Positions 10,147-19,263 of a DNA stretch of 31,589 nt are shown here, piece by piece. A program made the translations under genes and the position numbers. The DNA is taken from positions 1 through 31,589 of the forward strand of contig RPFO01001810.1 in assembly GCA_009746045.1 (NCBI GenBank). Direction: 5' to 3'. Position 1 is the stretch's first letter, and each line of letters begins with the position of its first letter. This DNA comes from Mesostigma viride. Lineage: Eukaryota > Streptophyta > Mesostigmatophyceae > Mesostigmatales > Mesostigmataceae. The notes under the pieces are model-generated. The model did no database searches. It saw only the letters and a program-made list of their open reading frames with translations, and had not been told where the DNA came from.

Positions 10147-10253
10147 CTCGTCGCCCGTATCTTATCTAGTCCGCACATTTTTTGGGCGTATTCCGACGCG
10201 TCCGTCCGCCCGTAAACAGTAATCCCCGCGCCCGCCGTCGCGCGCGGTATCGG

Positions 10254-10282
10254 AATAATAAAATCTTTGCTGTGTTCTATAC
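10254..10282 (+). promoter_or_regulatory. Probable late promoter of MCP-B
   Basis: An A/T run leads into AAATCTTTG (10261-10269); after 8 bp comes TATAC (10278-10282), 17 nt before the ATG at 10300. The same two boxes with almost the same spacing precede MCP-C and MCP-D, so they are probably a shared capsid-gene promoter module. No transcription start can be read from sequence alone. Confidence 0.6.
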
Positions 10283-10299
10283 TTGGCATCCGCGTCATC

Positions 10300-12012
10300 A
10301 TGTCTCACGCCGTCATGGTTCTCAAGGCCAAGGGGCCGCAGGACGTCGCCACCATCGTCCAGCCCGAGGTGACCTTCTGGCGGTCGGTGTTCTCCCGCCA
10401 CACGAACTTCACGTGGGAAGACACCGACGTCGCGCAGGCCACCGGGTCGGCCGACTACGGTCAGACGGTCGAGTTCAAACTCCCGCGTTCCGGCGACCTC
10501 GTCACCAAGTGTTTCCTCGCGCTCCAAGTCGACCCGCTGACGCTAGGCACGATCACAAAGAAGACGGTCAATGCTGCCAAGACCGGTGTAGATCCGACTA
10601 CCGATACCGCGTTCCCGTTCTCCCCGTATATCTGGGACTTCGGCCGCGCGCTCATCGATTACGTCGAGCTCACGATCGGCGGGTACCAGATCGAGCGCAT
10701 CACGGGCGACATGCTGCATGTCTGGGACCGTCTCGCGCGTCCCGATAACAAGAGCTGGGTGGACAACCTGTCCGTGCATCACGGCCAATCCGTCAAGTTC
10801 GACGAGAAGGGGAACGTGATCGCGTACACGGACGGGAAGAGCAAGCAGTACGTCTACATCCCTCTGGACTTCACGTTCACGCAGGACCCCGGCCTTTCTC
10901 TCCCGATGATCGCCATGCAGTATCACGAGGTTCGCGTCAAGGTAAAGTTCCAGACAGCGGACAAGATGTTCGCGAAGAACCGACACATCGGGAAGGGTGC
11001 CGTCAGCACTGACGCCGTAACAAACATTAATTACGAAGCTCGGCCTATCGTCCGGCGCATGCTGCAAGAGGGGAAGTGGGGATCCGCTCTCACGCAGATC
11101 GTCCACACCATGGGGGACAGGAAGATCATCGACTGGCTTATCGCAAACGTCGAGTACAGCGATCAGGTGATCATCACGAACTCGAGCGGTACTATCACCA
11201 TCAACATCCCAAATACCACCACGTCGAGCACGTCGACATTCGTAACAGATCTCGGGTCCGCGTATTCTGCTTTCGCGGGAACGGCCATGATCGTGGGGGC
11301 CGCGAACGACCATATCTATCAGCGTTGGGCTCCCATCATCATCGACAACAACTACGCCACGTGGGTCGCCAACCCGCCCAAGTTTTCGGCCCGGCTTTTG
11401 TGTCGATACGTGTACCTCGACGATTTCGAGAGGAGGCAGTTCGCCGTCAACCCCCACGAGTATCTCGTGACCGAGTTGCAGTACCACCAGCAGTTCGTGG
11501 ACGGGAACCAGGAGTCCGTGTCCATCGATCTCAAGTTCAATCACCCCACGAAGGAGCTCGTGTTCTTCTACCGTCCCGATAACTGGGCGGACGCGGGATA
11601 TCCCGACCCCGTGCACGTGTACAAGGGGTACTGGGAGTTCAAGAACTGGAACCGCGTCTTCCGGACGATCGGCGGCGACCCCGACGGTCACCTCTTCGAC
11701 AAGGCCAACCTCTCGCTGAACTCGCAATCCGTGTACGGCGACGGCAGGGACGCGAACTACTTCGCCAACGTGATCCCGAGCCAATTCCACACCCGCGTGC
11801 CCAAGGGCCAAAACATCTACGTGGTCCCCTTTTCGCTGGACCCGGAAAGCTGGAAGCCGACCGGATCCATCAACTTCTCGCGGCTCGACGATGTCAAGCT
11901 GACCCTGTCGGGCATGAACAAGCCGCTCCCCGGGTCCATCCACGTGTACGCGCGCAACTTCAACGTCCTGACCGTGTCCAACGGGATGGCCGGAAAGAGA
12001 TACGCGTCGTAA
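10300..12012 (+). CDS. Major capsid protein paralogue B (intact, 570 aa)
   Basis: Complete double jelly-roll MCP. Translation most likely starts at ATG 10300 (MSHAVMVLKAKGPQDVATIV), because the paralogues start with the same block and the promoter boxes lie just upstream; an in-frame start near 10267 would fall on the promoter. Hallmarks in order: EVTFWRSVFSRHTNFTWEDT, VEFKLPRSGDLVTKCFLAL, GGYQIERITGDMLHVWDRL, YVYIPLDFTFTQDPGLSLPM, MQYHEVRVKVKFQ, CRYVYLDDFERRQFAVNPHE, then LSLNSQSVYGDGRDANYF and PFSLDPESWKPTGSINFSRL. A long Thr/Ser-rich insertion around 11180-11270 (TNSSGTITINIPNTTTSSTS) lies where surface loops vary between capsid proteins. Nothing suggests damage; this and MCP-D are the two uninterrupted copies and either could be the principal shell protein. 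Confidence 0.97.
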   Translation: MSHAVMVLKAKGPQDVATIVQPEVTFWRSVFSRHTNFTWEDTDVAQATGSADYGQTVEFKLPRSGDLVTKCFLALQVDPLTLGTITKKTVNAAKTGVDPTTDTAFPFSPYIWDFGRALIDYVELTIGGYQIERITGDMLHVWDRLARPDNKSWVDNLSVHHGQSVKFDEKGNVIAYTDGKSKQYVYIPLDFTFTQDPGLSLPMIAMQYHEVRVKVKFQTADKMFAKNRHIGKGAVSTDAVTNINYEARPIVRRMLQEGKWGSALTQIVHTMGDRKIIDWLIANVEYSDQVIITNSSGTITINIPNTTTSSTSTFVTDLGSAYSAFAGTAMIVGAANDHIYQRWAPIIIDNNYATWVANPPKFSARLLCRYVYLDDFERRQFAVNPHEYLVTELQYHQQFVDGNQESVSIDLKFNHPTKELVFFYRPDNWADAGYPDPVHVYKGYWEFKNWNRVFRTIGGDPDGHLFDKANLSLNSQSVYGDGRDANYFANVIPSQFHTRVPKGQNIYVVPFSLDPESWKPTGSINFSRLDDVKLTLSGMNKPLPGSIHVYARNFNVLTVSNGMAGKRYAS

Positions 12013-12100
12013 TCGCCGTCACGGTAGCGAGCTCCGATCCGCGCACGAGGATCTCTTCCGTCCGGATCCGCCCGCCCTGTCGCGGACGGACGCGAAATAA

Positions 12101-12125
12101 ATAATCTCTGCGTCGAGTTATATAC
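12101..12125 (+). promoter_or_regulatory. Probable late promoter of MCP-C
   Basis: AATCTCTG (12103-12110) preceded by an A/T run, then TATATAC (12119-12125), 18 nt before the ATG at 12144. Same arrangement as upstream of MCP-B and MCP-D, so the disrupted MCP-C still has its promoter. Confidence 0.6.
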
Positions 12126-12143
12126 CGACTCACCGCCGCGAAG

Positions 12144-12239
12144 ATGTCCAGCCAAGCGATCATGGCGCTTCGTTCCAAGGGGCCGCAAGACGTCGCCCTC
12201 ATCGTGGACCCCGAGGTGACATTCTGGAAGTCCGTGTTC
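12144..12239 (+). pseudogene. Major capsid protein paralogue C, 5' fragment split by element
   Basis: From ATG 12144 the frame encodes the standard opening of this capsid family (SSQAIMALRSKGPQDVALIV, then PEVTFWKSVF). At 12239 capsid homology stops exactly where the 3.5-kb element's inverted repeat begins. Translation would run on into the element to a stop at 12411-12413, giving about 89 residues of which only the first 32 are capsid. Homology resumes at 15745 with RHTNF-type sequence. The broken codon position and the GTTC at both borders show that the empty site encoded an uninterrupted capsid protein. Without excision this copy cannot make a shell protein. Confidence 0.92.
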
Positions 12240-12276
12240 AGGGGTCACCCGCAGTATCGCAACAAGAATCGCAACT
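12240..12276 (+). repeat. Left terminal inverted repeat of the MCP-C element
   Basis: The 37 bp are an exact reverse complement of 15704-15740. The repeat contains two ATCGCAAC motifs. A partial internal copy (CAGTATCGCAAC) recurs at about 12382-12393, and AGAATCGCAACAAA at about 12453-12466. Confidence 0.95.
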
Positions 12277-13124
12277 CAAAAAATTTTTTTTTATCATCCA
12301 CTTCGATTAAGGGCAGGTATGGGCACACCATGGCACCTTTACTTTTCAAAAGTGATGTTTGGATGAAAAATGGGAGCGTGCTCCAGTATCGCAACACCCA
12401 GTTCCGCAACTGAAAACCCACCAATTCTAGAGTTCCGCAATGCAACAGAATCGCAACAAACCTGGCAAGTATACCAAAAGTACGCCGTACACGTGCGCCG
12501 GAAGGAATAAATTGTCGCCAATCGGCGTGCAGGATCCGATATGTGCTTGCAATAGTTAACGCCGTTGACGATTGATTTGCCGCGCGGTGTTCAGTTCAGT
12601 TCAGTGGGATTCATCGCGCGGAAGTCAGTGCAATAATGAACAAAAACAAAAGTGTGCCGCCTCTTCATTGAATAATCAACGACCTATAATTAGTCTACAA
12701 CCACTAACCTTTCGTTATCAAACAGTTCCCTAATCATCACGCGCGTCATCGTCTCGTCATTGCGCGTCATTACCCCGTCATTGTCCCGCCGACATTACAC
12801 AGCTATGGTCTTGAGGTATAGTCGGCGCCGTGGCATGTTAAACAAACTGCGTTGTTTCATTCACAGTGTGGTTTCATAATGTCGCTCTTTCGAACGGGGA
12901 TGCATTAGGCAACAATACTGGACAGATTCTGAAAGAGGGTGTGTTTGTGAAGTGGGGATGGCAGCGGCCCAGCATTTGCTGGCCGTGCGGGTGCAACTTT
13001 GAGGCGACTACATATATCGCCCTGAACCGTCTTTGTTAAAGCGGTGAGACAGTCCAGTGTTACAGTCCGGCCGCAGGCCGGGCAAGGGAAATGCTGTGTT
13101 CACCATGATGCTGCGGGCCGAGGA

Positions 13125-13910
13125 TGGGTGGCTGCATGGAAACGTGAATGCTTGCATCGAATGGATGGCGGTGTCTGCATGCATGGATTGCACGTGAATG
13201 TTCGCAGGATGGGTGGTAATTGCATGGATGCTCGCAGGATGGGTGCTAATTACCCGAATCGATATTGCATTAATGCTTGCAGGGATGGATGGTGTTTGCA
13301 TGCGTGGATACGTGAATGCTTGCAGGGATGGATGGTGTTTGCATGCATGGATACGTGAATGCTTGCAGGGATGGGTGGTGTTTGCATGCATGGATACGTA
13401 AATGCTTGCAGGGATGGATGGTGTTTGCATGCATGAATGTGTGAATGCTTGCATGGGTGGATGGTGTTTGCATGCATGGATGGGTGGTGTTTGCATGCAT
13501 GGATACCTGAAAGCTTGGGGTGGATGGTGTTTGCATGCATGGATACGTGAATGCTTGCATGGGTGGATGGTGTTTGCATGCATGGATGCGTGAATGCTTG
13601 CACGGATGGGTGGTGTTTGCATGCATGGATACGTGAATGCTTGCCTGGGTGGATGGTGTTTGCATGCATGGATACGTGAATGCTTGCACGGATGGGTGGT
13701 GTTTGCATGCATGGATACGTGAATGCTAGCATGGATGGATGGTGTTTGCATGCATGAATGTGTGAATGCTTGCATGGGTGGATGGTGTTTGCATGCATGG
13801 ATACGTGAATGCTTGCGTGGATGGATGGTGTTTGCATGCATGGATGCGTGAATGCTTGCAGGGATGGAAGTGATTGCATGCATGGATACGCGAATGCATG
13901 CATGAATGCG
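13125..13910. repeat. 43-bp minisatellite inside the element
   Basis: Tandem units with core GGTGTTTGCATGCATGGATA followed by CGTGAATGCTTGCA and GGGATGGAT, spaced 43 bp apart (for example AGGGATGG at 13281 and 13324). There are roughly 15-18 complete, partial or variant units; those at the left edge are more diverged and some units are shortened. The period is 1 modulo 3 and the units lack stops on the minus strand, so all three minus frames stay open and give repetitive His/Cys/Met-rich pseudo-ORFs that are not genes. Internal TGCATGCA is self-complementary. Confidence 0.95.
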
Positions 13911-15703
13911 ACCGAGGACAATGTAAGCACCTTTTAGGGATTAATATAGTGGTGAATATGGGCAGGCCCCCTGACCCATGTGAGTTATACATGTATTCAA
14001 GGAGACAACGATTCCAGTCCATGGCAGGATATATAAAGGATACCAACCCCAAGTCGGTGGGGGTATGCATGTGACCCAATTCAGTACAAGTGTAATAACA
14101 GTGATTCGGGCCGTGGTGCCAGCAACCCTGTCACTCAAGGTTACATTATAGATACTCATTCCATCTCCGCCTCCACATCATTGAGGATGTAATATACGCG
14201 ACAACTATTAATGGTCGCATGGCGGTCACGCGACGCCTGATCAACGCGTAGCGTCTGCGTGTCGTAATTTAATTTTTTAATATTAATGCACAGTCACCAT
14301 TTTACCGCGTGCTGGCCTGCACTTAGCCCTTGGATGACCAGTGTGTAACTCTACCCCTAATTATGGCTGGTTGCACCTTGCATGATAATGTCCAGAAACC
14401 AGCCTGATAACAATCTAGTGTCCATACTGGGACCAAAGCACACGCATATAGGGAGTTACTTCGGGGTCATGTCATTAGTCATGTTGCAATGTCCTATATG
14501 TCCTATGGGTGCTAAATACAGCACTAATCTCAGGGGGTGCACGGGTGCGATAAAAAAGACACTTACAATGCAATGTTAAGTGATAATGCAATATTGGACG
14601 TCTTCACAAACCAAGGCCCAAATGCACACGTAGCAAGGGGGTGCAAGGGGCGGTGTTACCCATGCATCCAGAACATGAGAAATGACCTCCATTTGCATGC
14701 CTAGGATGAAAATATACAAACACTGCATCGAACTTCTTTTCTACGTCAGCAAGGCACTGGGGCCTCCATAGATGTTGCACGGACTGCACAACTGCACAGG
14801 CGTCCTTTACTAGCAAAGCCAAAAGGCTGACAAAAAACTGGCCATGATACCATCTTTCCTGAAGAATTTAGGCAATAGAAACCATCGTGCTACCATCTAC
14901 AACTCCTTTAGATGTTAAATCAATCGTCATTCTAGAAAATTAGGTACAGACGCAGCTAATCATGAACAAAACTGATGAAAATCTTACGACGACGGTTGTA
15001 CAAAACCACAACCACAAACTAGTACACAGGAGTAGTAAGTTAGCGAACTTAACACCACAAACCTTCAACAACGTGTCCGAGATTACTTACCGAATGATAT
15101 AACGACTTTACCTTGTTGACGGTATCCGCAGGTACACTAAACTGCGCCATGCCGAAACCGCAAAAAGAAGGCTAGCGGAAAGCTAGCAATCTCATGACAG
15201 AAAGGCAATCTCATCACGGCGTCGAGACTTTCCTGGCCCTGAACGATGATGCAATACGCGAAATACATCATACGAAAACTACTGGTTGCGAAAAATTCAA
15301 TGATACAGAAGCTAATAACAAGTGCTGCCTTTCATCGTCACCCCCGTGATGATTAACGCGTGTAGACGCAGTAAAAACCAGCCCGAGATAATGTGCGCAT
15401 AATTAGATGTTGCGCGACTGCGGCTATAGCATTTTTCTGACGCCGCTCATTTCCAGGTAAATAGGTGTACGTTTATTCCAAATATAGCCAGTAGTTAATC
15501 CCTGCTAAGCCTGCTGCTTCTGACGCCGCTCATTTCAGTTCGGTTGATTCTTCGCGCCGGTCAGCCAAGGAGTGACATACTTCACGTCGGGGTGTATCTT
15601 TAGTTGCGATACCACGCGTTTGCCGTTTCGCAACTTTTCGTCCAAATCGGTCCTCGCAAGAATCGCAACAAAAGTGTTTTTTGGTCCTCCTGGAAAGTTG
15701 CGT

Positions 15704-15740
15704 AGTTGCGATTCTTGTTGCGATACTGCGGGTGACCCCT
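15704..15740 (-). repeat. Right terminal inverted repeat of the MCP-C element
   Basis: Exact inverted match to 12240-12276. Immediately inside lie further GTTGCG / CGCAAC motifs in both orientations (about 15602-15700), including AGAATCGCAACAAA near 15658, mirroring the left subterminal region. Confidence 0.95.
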
Positions 15741-17444
15741 GTTCCCTCGTCACACCAATTTCGCGCTCGAGGACGCGGAGGTCAACCAATCCGCCGGTAT
15801 GGCGTCGTACGGCCAGTCGGTCGAGTTCAAGCTTCCCAGGTCCGGGGACCTGATCTCCAAAGTCATGGCGTTCATCCAAGTGGATGCGTTCCCCCAAGAC
15901 ATCGCGTTCGCGCCTTTCGCGAAGGATTTCGGCCGTATCCTCATCGACAACGTCGAGCTGTCCATCGGCGGGTACTCCATCGAGAAGATCAGCGGCGACT
16001 TCCTCCACGTGATGGACAAGATCAGTCGCCCCGAGTACAAGAGTCTGGTGGACAACCAGCCCGTCAACCAGGGAGGCAGCGTCCTCATCGGAAAGGACAA
16101 CCGCATCCTGGACTATTGCGACGGGCGTCAGAAGCAGTACCTCTACATCCCGCTCGAGTTCACGTTCACCACGGACCCCGGCCTGGCGCTCCCCATGATC
16201 GCATTGCAGTACCATGACGTCATCGTCAAGATCCAGTTCGCGACCGCGGAAAACATCTTCACGCGGTACACGGACGAACTGCCTAACGCGACGACGAACG
16301 GGACCACCGCGAATTCTGCTCAAGTATGGGCCACGACGTGGAATCCGGTCGCATCGGGGAAGTACTTGTTCCTCCGTAACGCCCTCGTCCGTCGGTTGGA
16401 CGAGAAGTTCCGCGTCGTCGTGGGCACGACGGCCTCTGCTCTGACCGACGCGTCGCTCGTCGCCCCCGCGTACAACGCGGTCATGACCGGCCGCGAACTG
16501 TACAATCGCGTGTGTATGGTCGATCCCAGCATCGGTGACGGGACCGTGTTCAAAATCGTGACATCCGCGACCACGTCGACCACGGTGTCCAACCTGGTCA
16601 CGGGGGTCAAGTGTCTGATCGTCGCCGGATCGTCACTCCCCGCGTCGTCGAGTCTGTACTTCGAGTTGTTGGAAAGGGATCTCGATGTCCTCGCGCAATG
16701 TGCCCAAAAGGGAAGTGGCACTGATTTTAATGATATGATCGCTGGAGGCATGAAGAAGCCGTCGGCGGCGGCGGATTACGTCCACCCTCGCTCCTCCTGG
16801 ATCTCCTCGCCCCCCGCCTTCGACTGCAAGCTCGTCGTCCGCTACGTGTACCTGACGACTACGAGCGTCGCCAGTTCGCGCTCAACGGCCACGAGTACCT
16901 CATCACCGAGACTCAGCGCATGCAGCAGTCCGTCAACGGCGAGACCGAGGTCACGATCGATCTCAACTTCAACCACCCCGTCAAGGAGTTCCTGTTCTGG
17001 TACAAGCCCGCCGACCTGTCGTGGGTGAACCGGATCGCCACCGCGTTGGACGCCGACCTCGGTTACAACGCCTACTGGAAGTTCTGGAACGCGAACAGTC
17101 TCGCCGGCAACGGCCACCTTTTCCAGACCGCGAACCTTTCGCTCAACGCCCAGAACGTGTTCGGCGACGGTCGCGACCCCGTGTACTTCAGCAAGATGTT
17201 GATGGCCGACTTCCACACGCGCGTGCAGGACGAGGGGAGGGTCTACGTCATCCCCTTCAGCCTGAATCCCGAGTCGTGGAAACCCACCGGGAGCGTCAAC
17301 ATGTCCCGTTTGGACAGCGCCAAACTCGTCCTCAAGGGCCTGAGCGCCACGGGCATCGCCGCGGGCACGATCGACATATACGCGCGCAGTTTCAACGTCC
17401 TGGTCATCCGATCGGGCATGGGCGGCAAGCGTTTCGCATCGTAA
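15741..17444 (+). pseudogene. Major capsid protein paralogue C, 3' fragment (one frameshift)
   Basis: Capsid homology resumes at 15745 directly after the element, in the frame that continues the 5' fragment once the element and one GTTC are removed. Landmarks are VEFKLPRSGDLISKVMAFIQ, GGYSIEKISGDFLHVMDKI, YLYIPLEFTFTTDPGLALPM and LQYHDVIVKIQF, then a Thr/Ser/Ala-rich variable loop around 16300-16640. At 16853-16854 the frame breaks inside the conserved YLDD.ERRQF motif, fitting one missing G (CTGAC where CTGGAC is expected). The downstream frame gives NFNHPVKEFLFWYKPADLSW, LSLNAQNVFGDGRDPVYF, PFSLNPESWKPTGSVNMSRL and the terminus GMGGKRFAS. Total coding content would be about 598 residues, the largest of the four copies. 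Frame conservation apart from these two lesions suggests recent loss, or none at all if the single-base break is an error. Confidence 0.92.
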
Positions 17445-17560
17445 ATCCCTTCTTCTGGCGATCGATCGCCGCGTCGGAACACCTTCTCAACCTCACCCCT
17501 CTCGAGAAGTCCGACGACCGTCCGCATCCGCGCGCGCGCTCGTCGCCGCCGCGGCGGACG

Positions 17561-17589
17561 AAACAAAAATCTCTGTCCTTGTAGTATAC
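17561..17589 (+). promoter_or_regulatory. Probable late promoter of MCP-D
   Basis: AAACAAAAATCTCTG (17561-17575) then, 9 bp on, TATAC (17585-17589), 16 nt before the ATG at 17606. This is the third instance of the capsid-gene promoter module. Confidence 0.6.
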
Positions 17590-17605
17590 GGAAACCCGCC
17601 CGGCC

Positions 17606-19051
17606 ATGTCGCACGCCGTCCTGTCTCTCCGCGCGAAGGGTCCACAGGACGCCATCCTGACCGTGAGTCCCGACATCACCTTCTTCAAGACCGTGTACCC
17701 GCGGCACACGAACTACGCGTTCGAGGACACCGAGGTGTCCATCTCGTCCGGCGTGTGCGGGTTCAACAGGACCATCGAGTTCCAGCTGCCCAAGAGCGGC
17801 GACCTCGTGTGTCGCACGTACGTCGTCATCAAACTCCCCGCCCTCACCGAACCCAAGTCGAGCACTCCCACTCTTGGCACGGCGTGGTGGAAGATCTTCA
17901 GTCCCTACTACAGCGACCTCGGCCGCATCCTCCTCAAGAAGATCGAGTTCCGGATCGGGGGGTACACCGTCGAGGAGCTCACGGGCGAGTTCTTGCACGT
18001 GTGGGACGAGCTCACGAGACTGCCGGACTCGTCGTACGTCCGCACGGCTCCCAGCGAGCACGGCGGCGATTTCGACCCCTTGTGTCCCGCCCATCCCGGC
18101 ATGAAGCCCGCGTTCGTGTACGTGCCTCTGGACTTCTCGTTCTGCAACGACAACGGATCGGCCCTGCCCATGATCGCCCTCCAGTACCACGACGCTCGCA
18201 TCCGCATCACCACGTGCACCAAGGACGAACTCTTCACCCGGTTCGTCGGCGGCACCGAGTACTCCCACTTGACCGTCGCGGATTCGAACGGAAACCCCGT
18301 CCCGTGGGACAGCACGGCCGTCACCGCCGTGGCCGCCACCACTAACACCCCCGCGGTCGTCGGCATGCCGGCCGTCGGAGGAGCAGGGTACCGCGACAGT
18401 ATGATCGCCAAGTTCGACGACACCCTCATGAAGATGACCCTCGTGTGCAGGTACGTCTATCTGGACGACTTCGAGCGCCGACAGTTCGCGACCAACCCGC
18501 ACGAGTACCTGATCACCCAAGTGCAGCAGTACGACCACTTCGTCCAGGGCGAGACCCAGGTGGACGTCTCCCTCCCGTTCAGCCACCCCGTGAAGGAGCT
18601 GCTGTTCTGGTACAAGGCGGACACCCGGACGACGAGCACGGACGCCGTGGCCATCAGCGGGTGCACCAATGCCCCGTGGAATTTCCGCAATCCGTCGTCC
18701 ACGTTCGGTGACGGACACCTGTTCTCCACTTGCAACGTGTCCTTGAACAGCCAGACCATGTACAACGAGGGACGCGACCCGGAGTACTTCAAGACCGTCC
18801 TCCCGCTCACCTTCCACACGGCCATCCCCAGGTCCAAGCACGTGTACGTGATCCCCTTCTGTCTGGACCCGGAGTCCTGGAAGCCGACGGGGTCCACCAA
18901 CTTCTCGCGTCTGGACTCCGTCAAGCTGCAGCTCAAGGGTCTCGGTACGTCCCTGGCCCCGCTGCTCAAGGGCGCGATCAGCATCTACGCGCGGTCGTTC
19001 AACGTCCTGAAGATCACTAACGGCATGGGCGGCCTGCGTTTCGCATCCTAA
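17606..19051 (+). CDS. Major capsid protein paralogue D (intact, 481 aa)
   Basis: Complete double jelly-roll MCP and the shortest of the four, close to the usual NCLDV length. Starts MSHAVLSLRAKGPQDAILTV; landmarks are DITFFKTVYPRHTNYAFEDT, IEFQLPKSGDLVCRTYVVIK, GGYTVEELTGEFLHVWDEL, VYVPLDFSFCNDNGSALPM, CRYVYLDDFERRQFATNPHE, FSHPVKELLFWYKADTR, NVSLNSQTMYNEGRDPEYF and PFCLDPESWKPTGSTNFSRL, ending GMGGLRFAS. The variable loops expanded in MCP-B and MCP-C are short here. It is preceded by the shared promoter module and followed by an AT-rich 212-bp gap facing the packaging ATPase. On length and motif conservation it is a good candidate for the canonical capsid protein. Confidence 0.97.
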   Translation: MSHAVLSLRAKGPQDAILTVSPDITFFKTVYPRHTNYAFEDTEVSISSGVCGFNRTIEFQLPKSGDLVCRTYVVIKLPALTEPKSSTPTLGTAWWKIFSPYYSDLGRILLKKIEFRIGGYTVEELTGEFLHVWDELTRLPDSSYVRTAPSEHGGDFDPLCPAHPGMKPAFVYVPLDFSFCNDNGSALPMIALQYHDARIRITTCTKDELFTRFVGGTEYSHLTVADSNGNPVPWDSTAVTAVAATTNTPAVVGMPAVGGAGYRDSMIAKFDDTLMKMTLVCRYVYLDDFERRQFATNPHEYLITQVQQYDHFVQGETQVDVSLPFSHPVKELLFWYKADTRTTSTDAVAISGCTNAPWNFRNPSSTFGDGHLFSTCNVSLNSQTMYNEGRDPEYFKTVLPLTFHTAIPRSKHVYVIPFCLDPESWKPTGSTNFSRLDSVKLQLKGLGTSLAPLLKGAISIYARSFNVLKITNGMGGLRFAS

Positions 19052-19263
19052 CTAATCAGAGTCTGACCATGCGCAGTGCCTGTCCGGACGCCCTAGTCGT
19101 TGACTGACTAACGGGTCCGTGGTACGAACCAGCTCACGACCGTCGGGTCGCGACTCGACGATCGTGCAAAAGCGAAGGAAAATTTGGATACATCGTATTT
19201 TATTAATCAAAGGATATGACCGCATTTCATTCGTCTCCCATATCATGCACGAACGGTTCCTAG

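Larger units (their letters stand above)
12240..15740. mobile_element. Non-autonomous DNA transposon-like element inserted in MCP-C
   Basis: A 3501-bp insertion bounded by perfect 37-bp inverted repeats (12240-12276 and 15704-15740; termini AGGGGTCACC and GGTGACCCCT). GTTC occurs on both sides (12236-12239 and 15741-15744), consistent with a 4-bp target-site duplication. The match can also be read as a 38-bp repeat starting CAGGGG with a 2-bp TT duplication. Base composition is clearly lower in GC than the viral DNA and codon structure is absent. Subterminal copies of GCAAC-type motifs occur at both ends, a common layout for transposase binding. I see no transposase: the only long frames come from the 43-bp minisatellite. 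A 19-bp direct repeat (TTCTGACGCCGCTCATTTC) occurs at 15435-15453 and 15518-15536. No gene is visible in 13911-15434. CAGGG termini recall hAT elements, but those make 8-bp duplications, so the superfamily is open. Confidence 0.9.

Noticed and set aside
10543-11943. Minus-strand ORF of 466 codons opposite MCP-B
   Set aside because: Antisense shadow of an intact capsid gene, with Val/Asp/His-rich composition typical of such shadows.
13125-13910. CRISPR-like array
   Set aside because: Units are directly adjacent variants of one 43-bp sequence with no unique spacers; it is a minisatellite.
13008-13930. Long minus-strand ORFs (up to 291 codons) rich in His, Cys and Met
   Set aside because: They are translations of the 43-bp repeat in three equivalent frames; they have no conserved start or codon bias and lie inside the element.
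12240-15740. Insertion in MCP-C as a spliceosomal or self-splicing intron or an intein
   Set aside because: Perfect 37-bp inverted ends and a short flanking duplication indicate transposition; the right border lacks an AG acceptor and the insert is not open in frame.
12240-15740. Mobilisation of the element by the DDE_3 protein at the right edge
   Set aside because: That family inserts at TA with a TA duplication, which does not match GTTC, and the protein's catalytic set looks incomplete.
17243-18841. Minus-strand ORF of 532 codons opposite MCP-C and MCP-D
   Set aside because: It spans two genes and their promoter on the other strand; it is a GC-skew artefact.
19052-19263. tRNA or structured RNA between MCP-D and the ATPase
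   Set aside because: AT-rich with short palindromic bits, but no cloverleaf with acceptor, T-loop and anticodon could be drawn.
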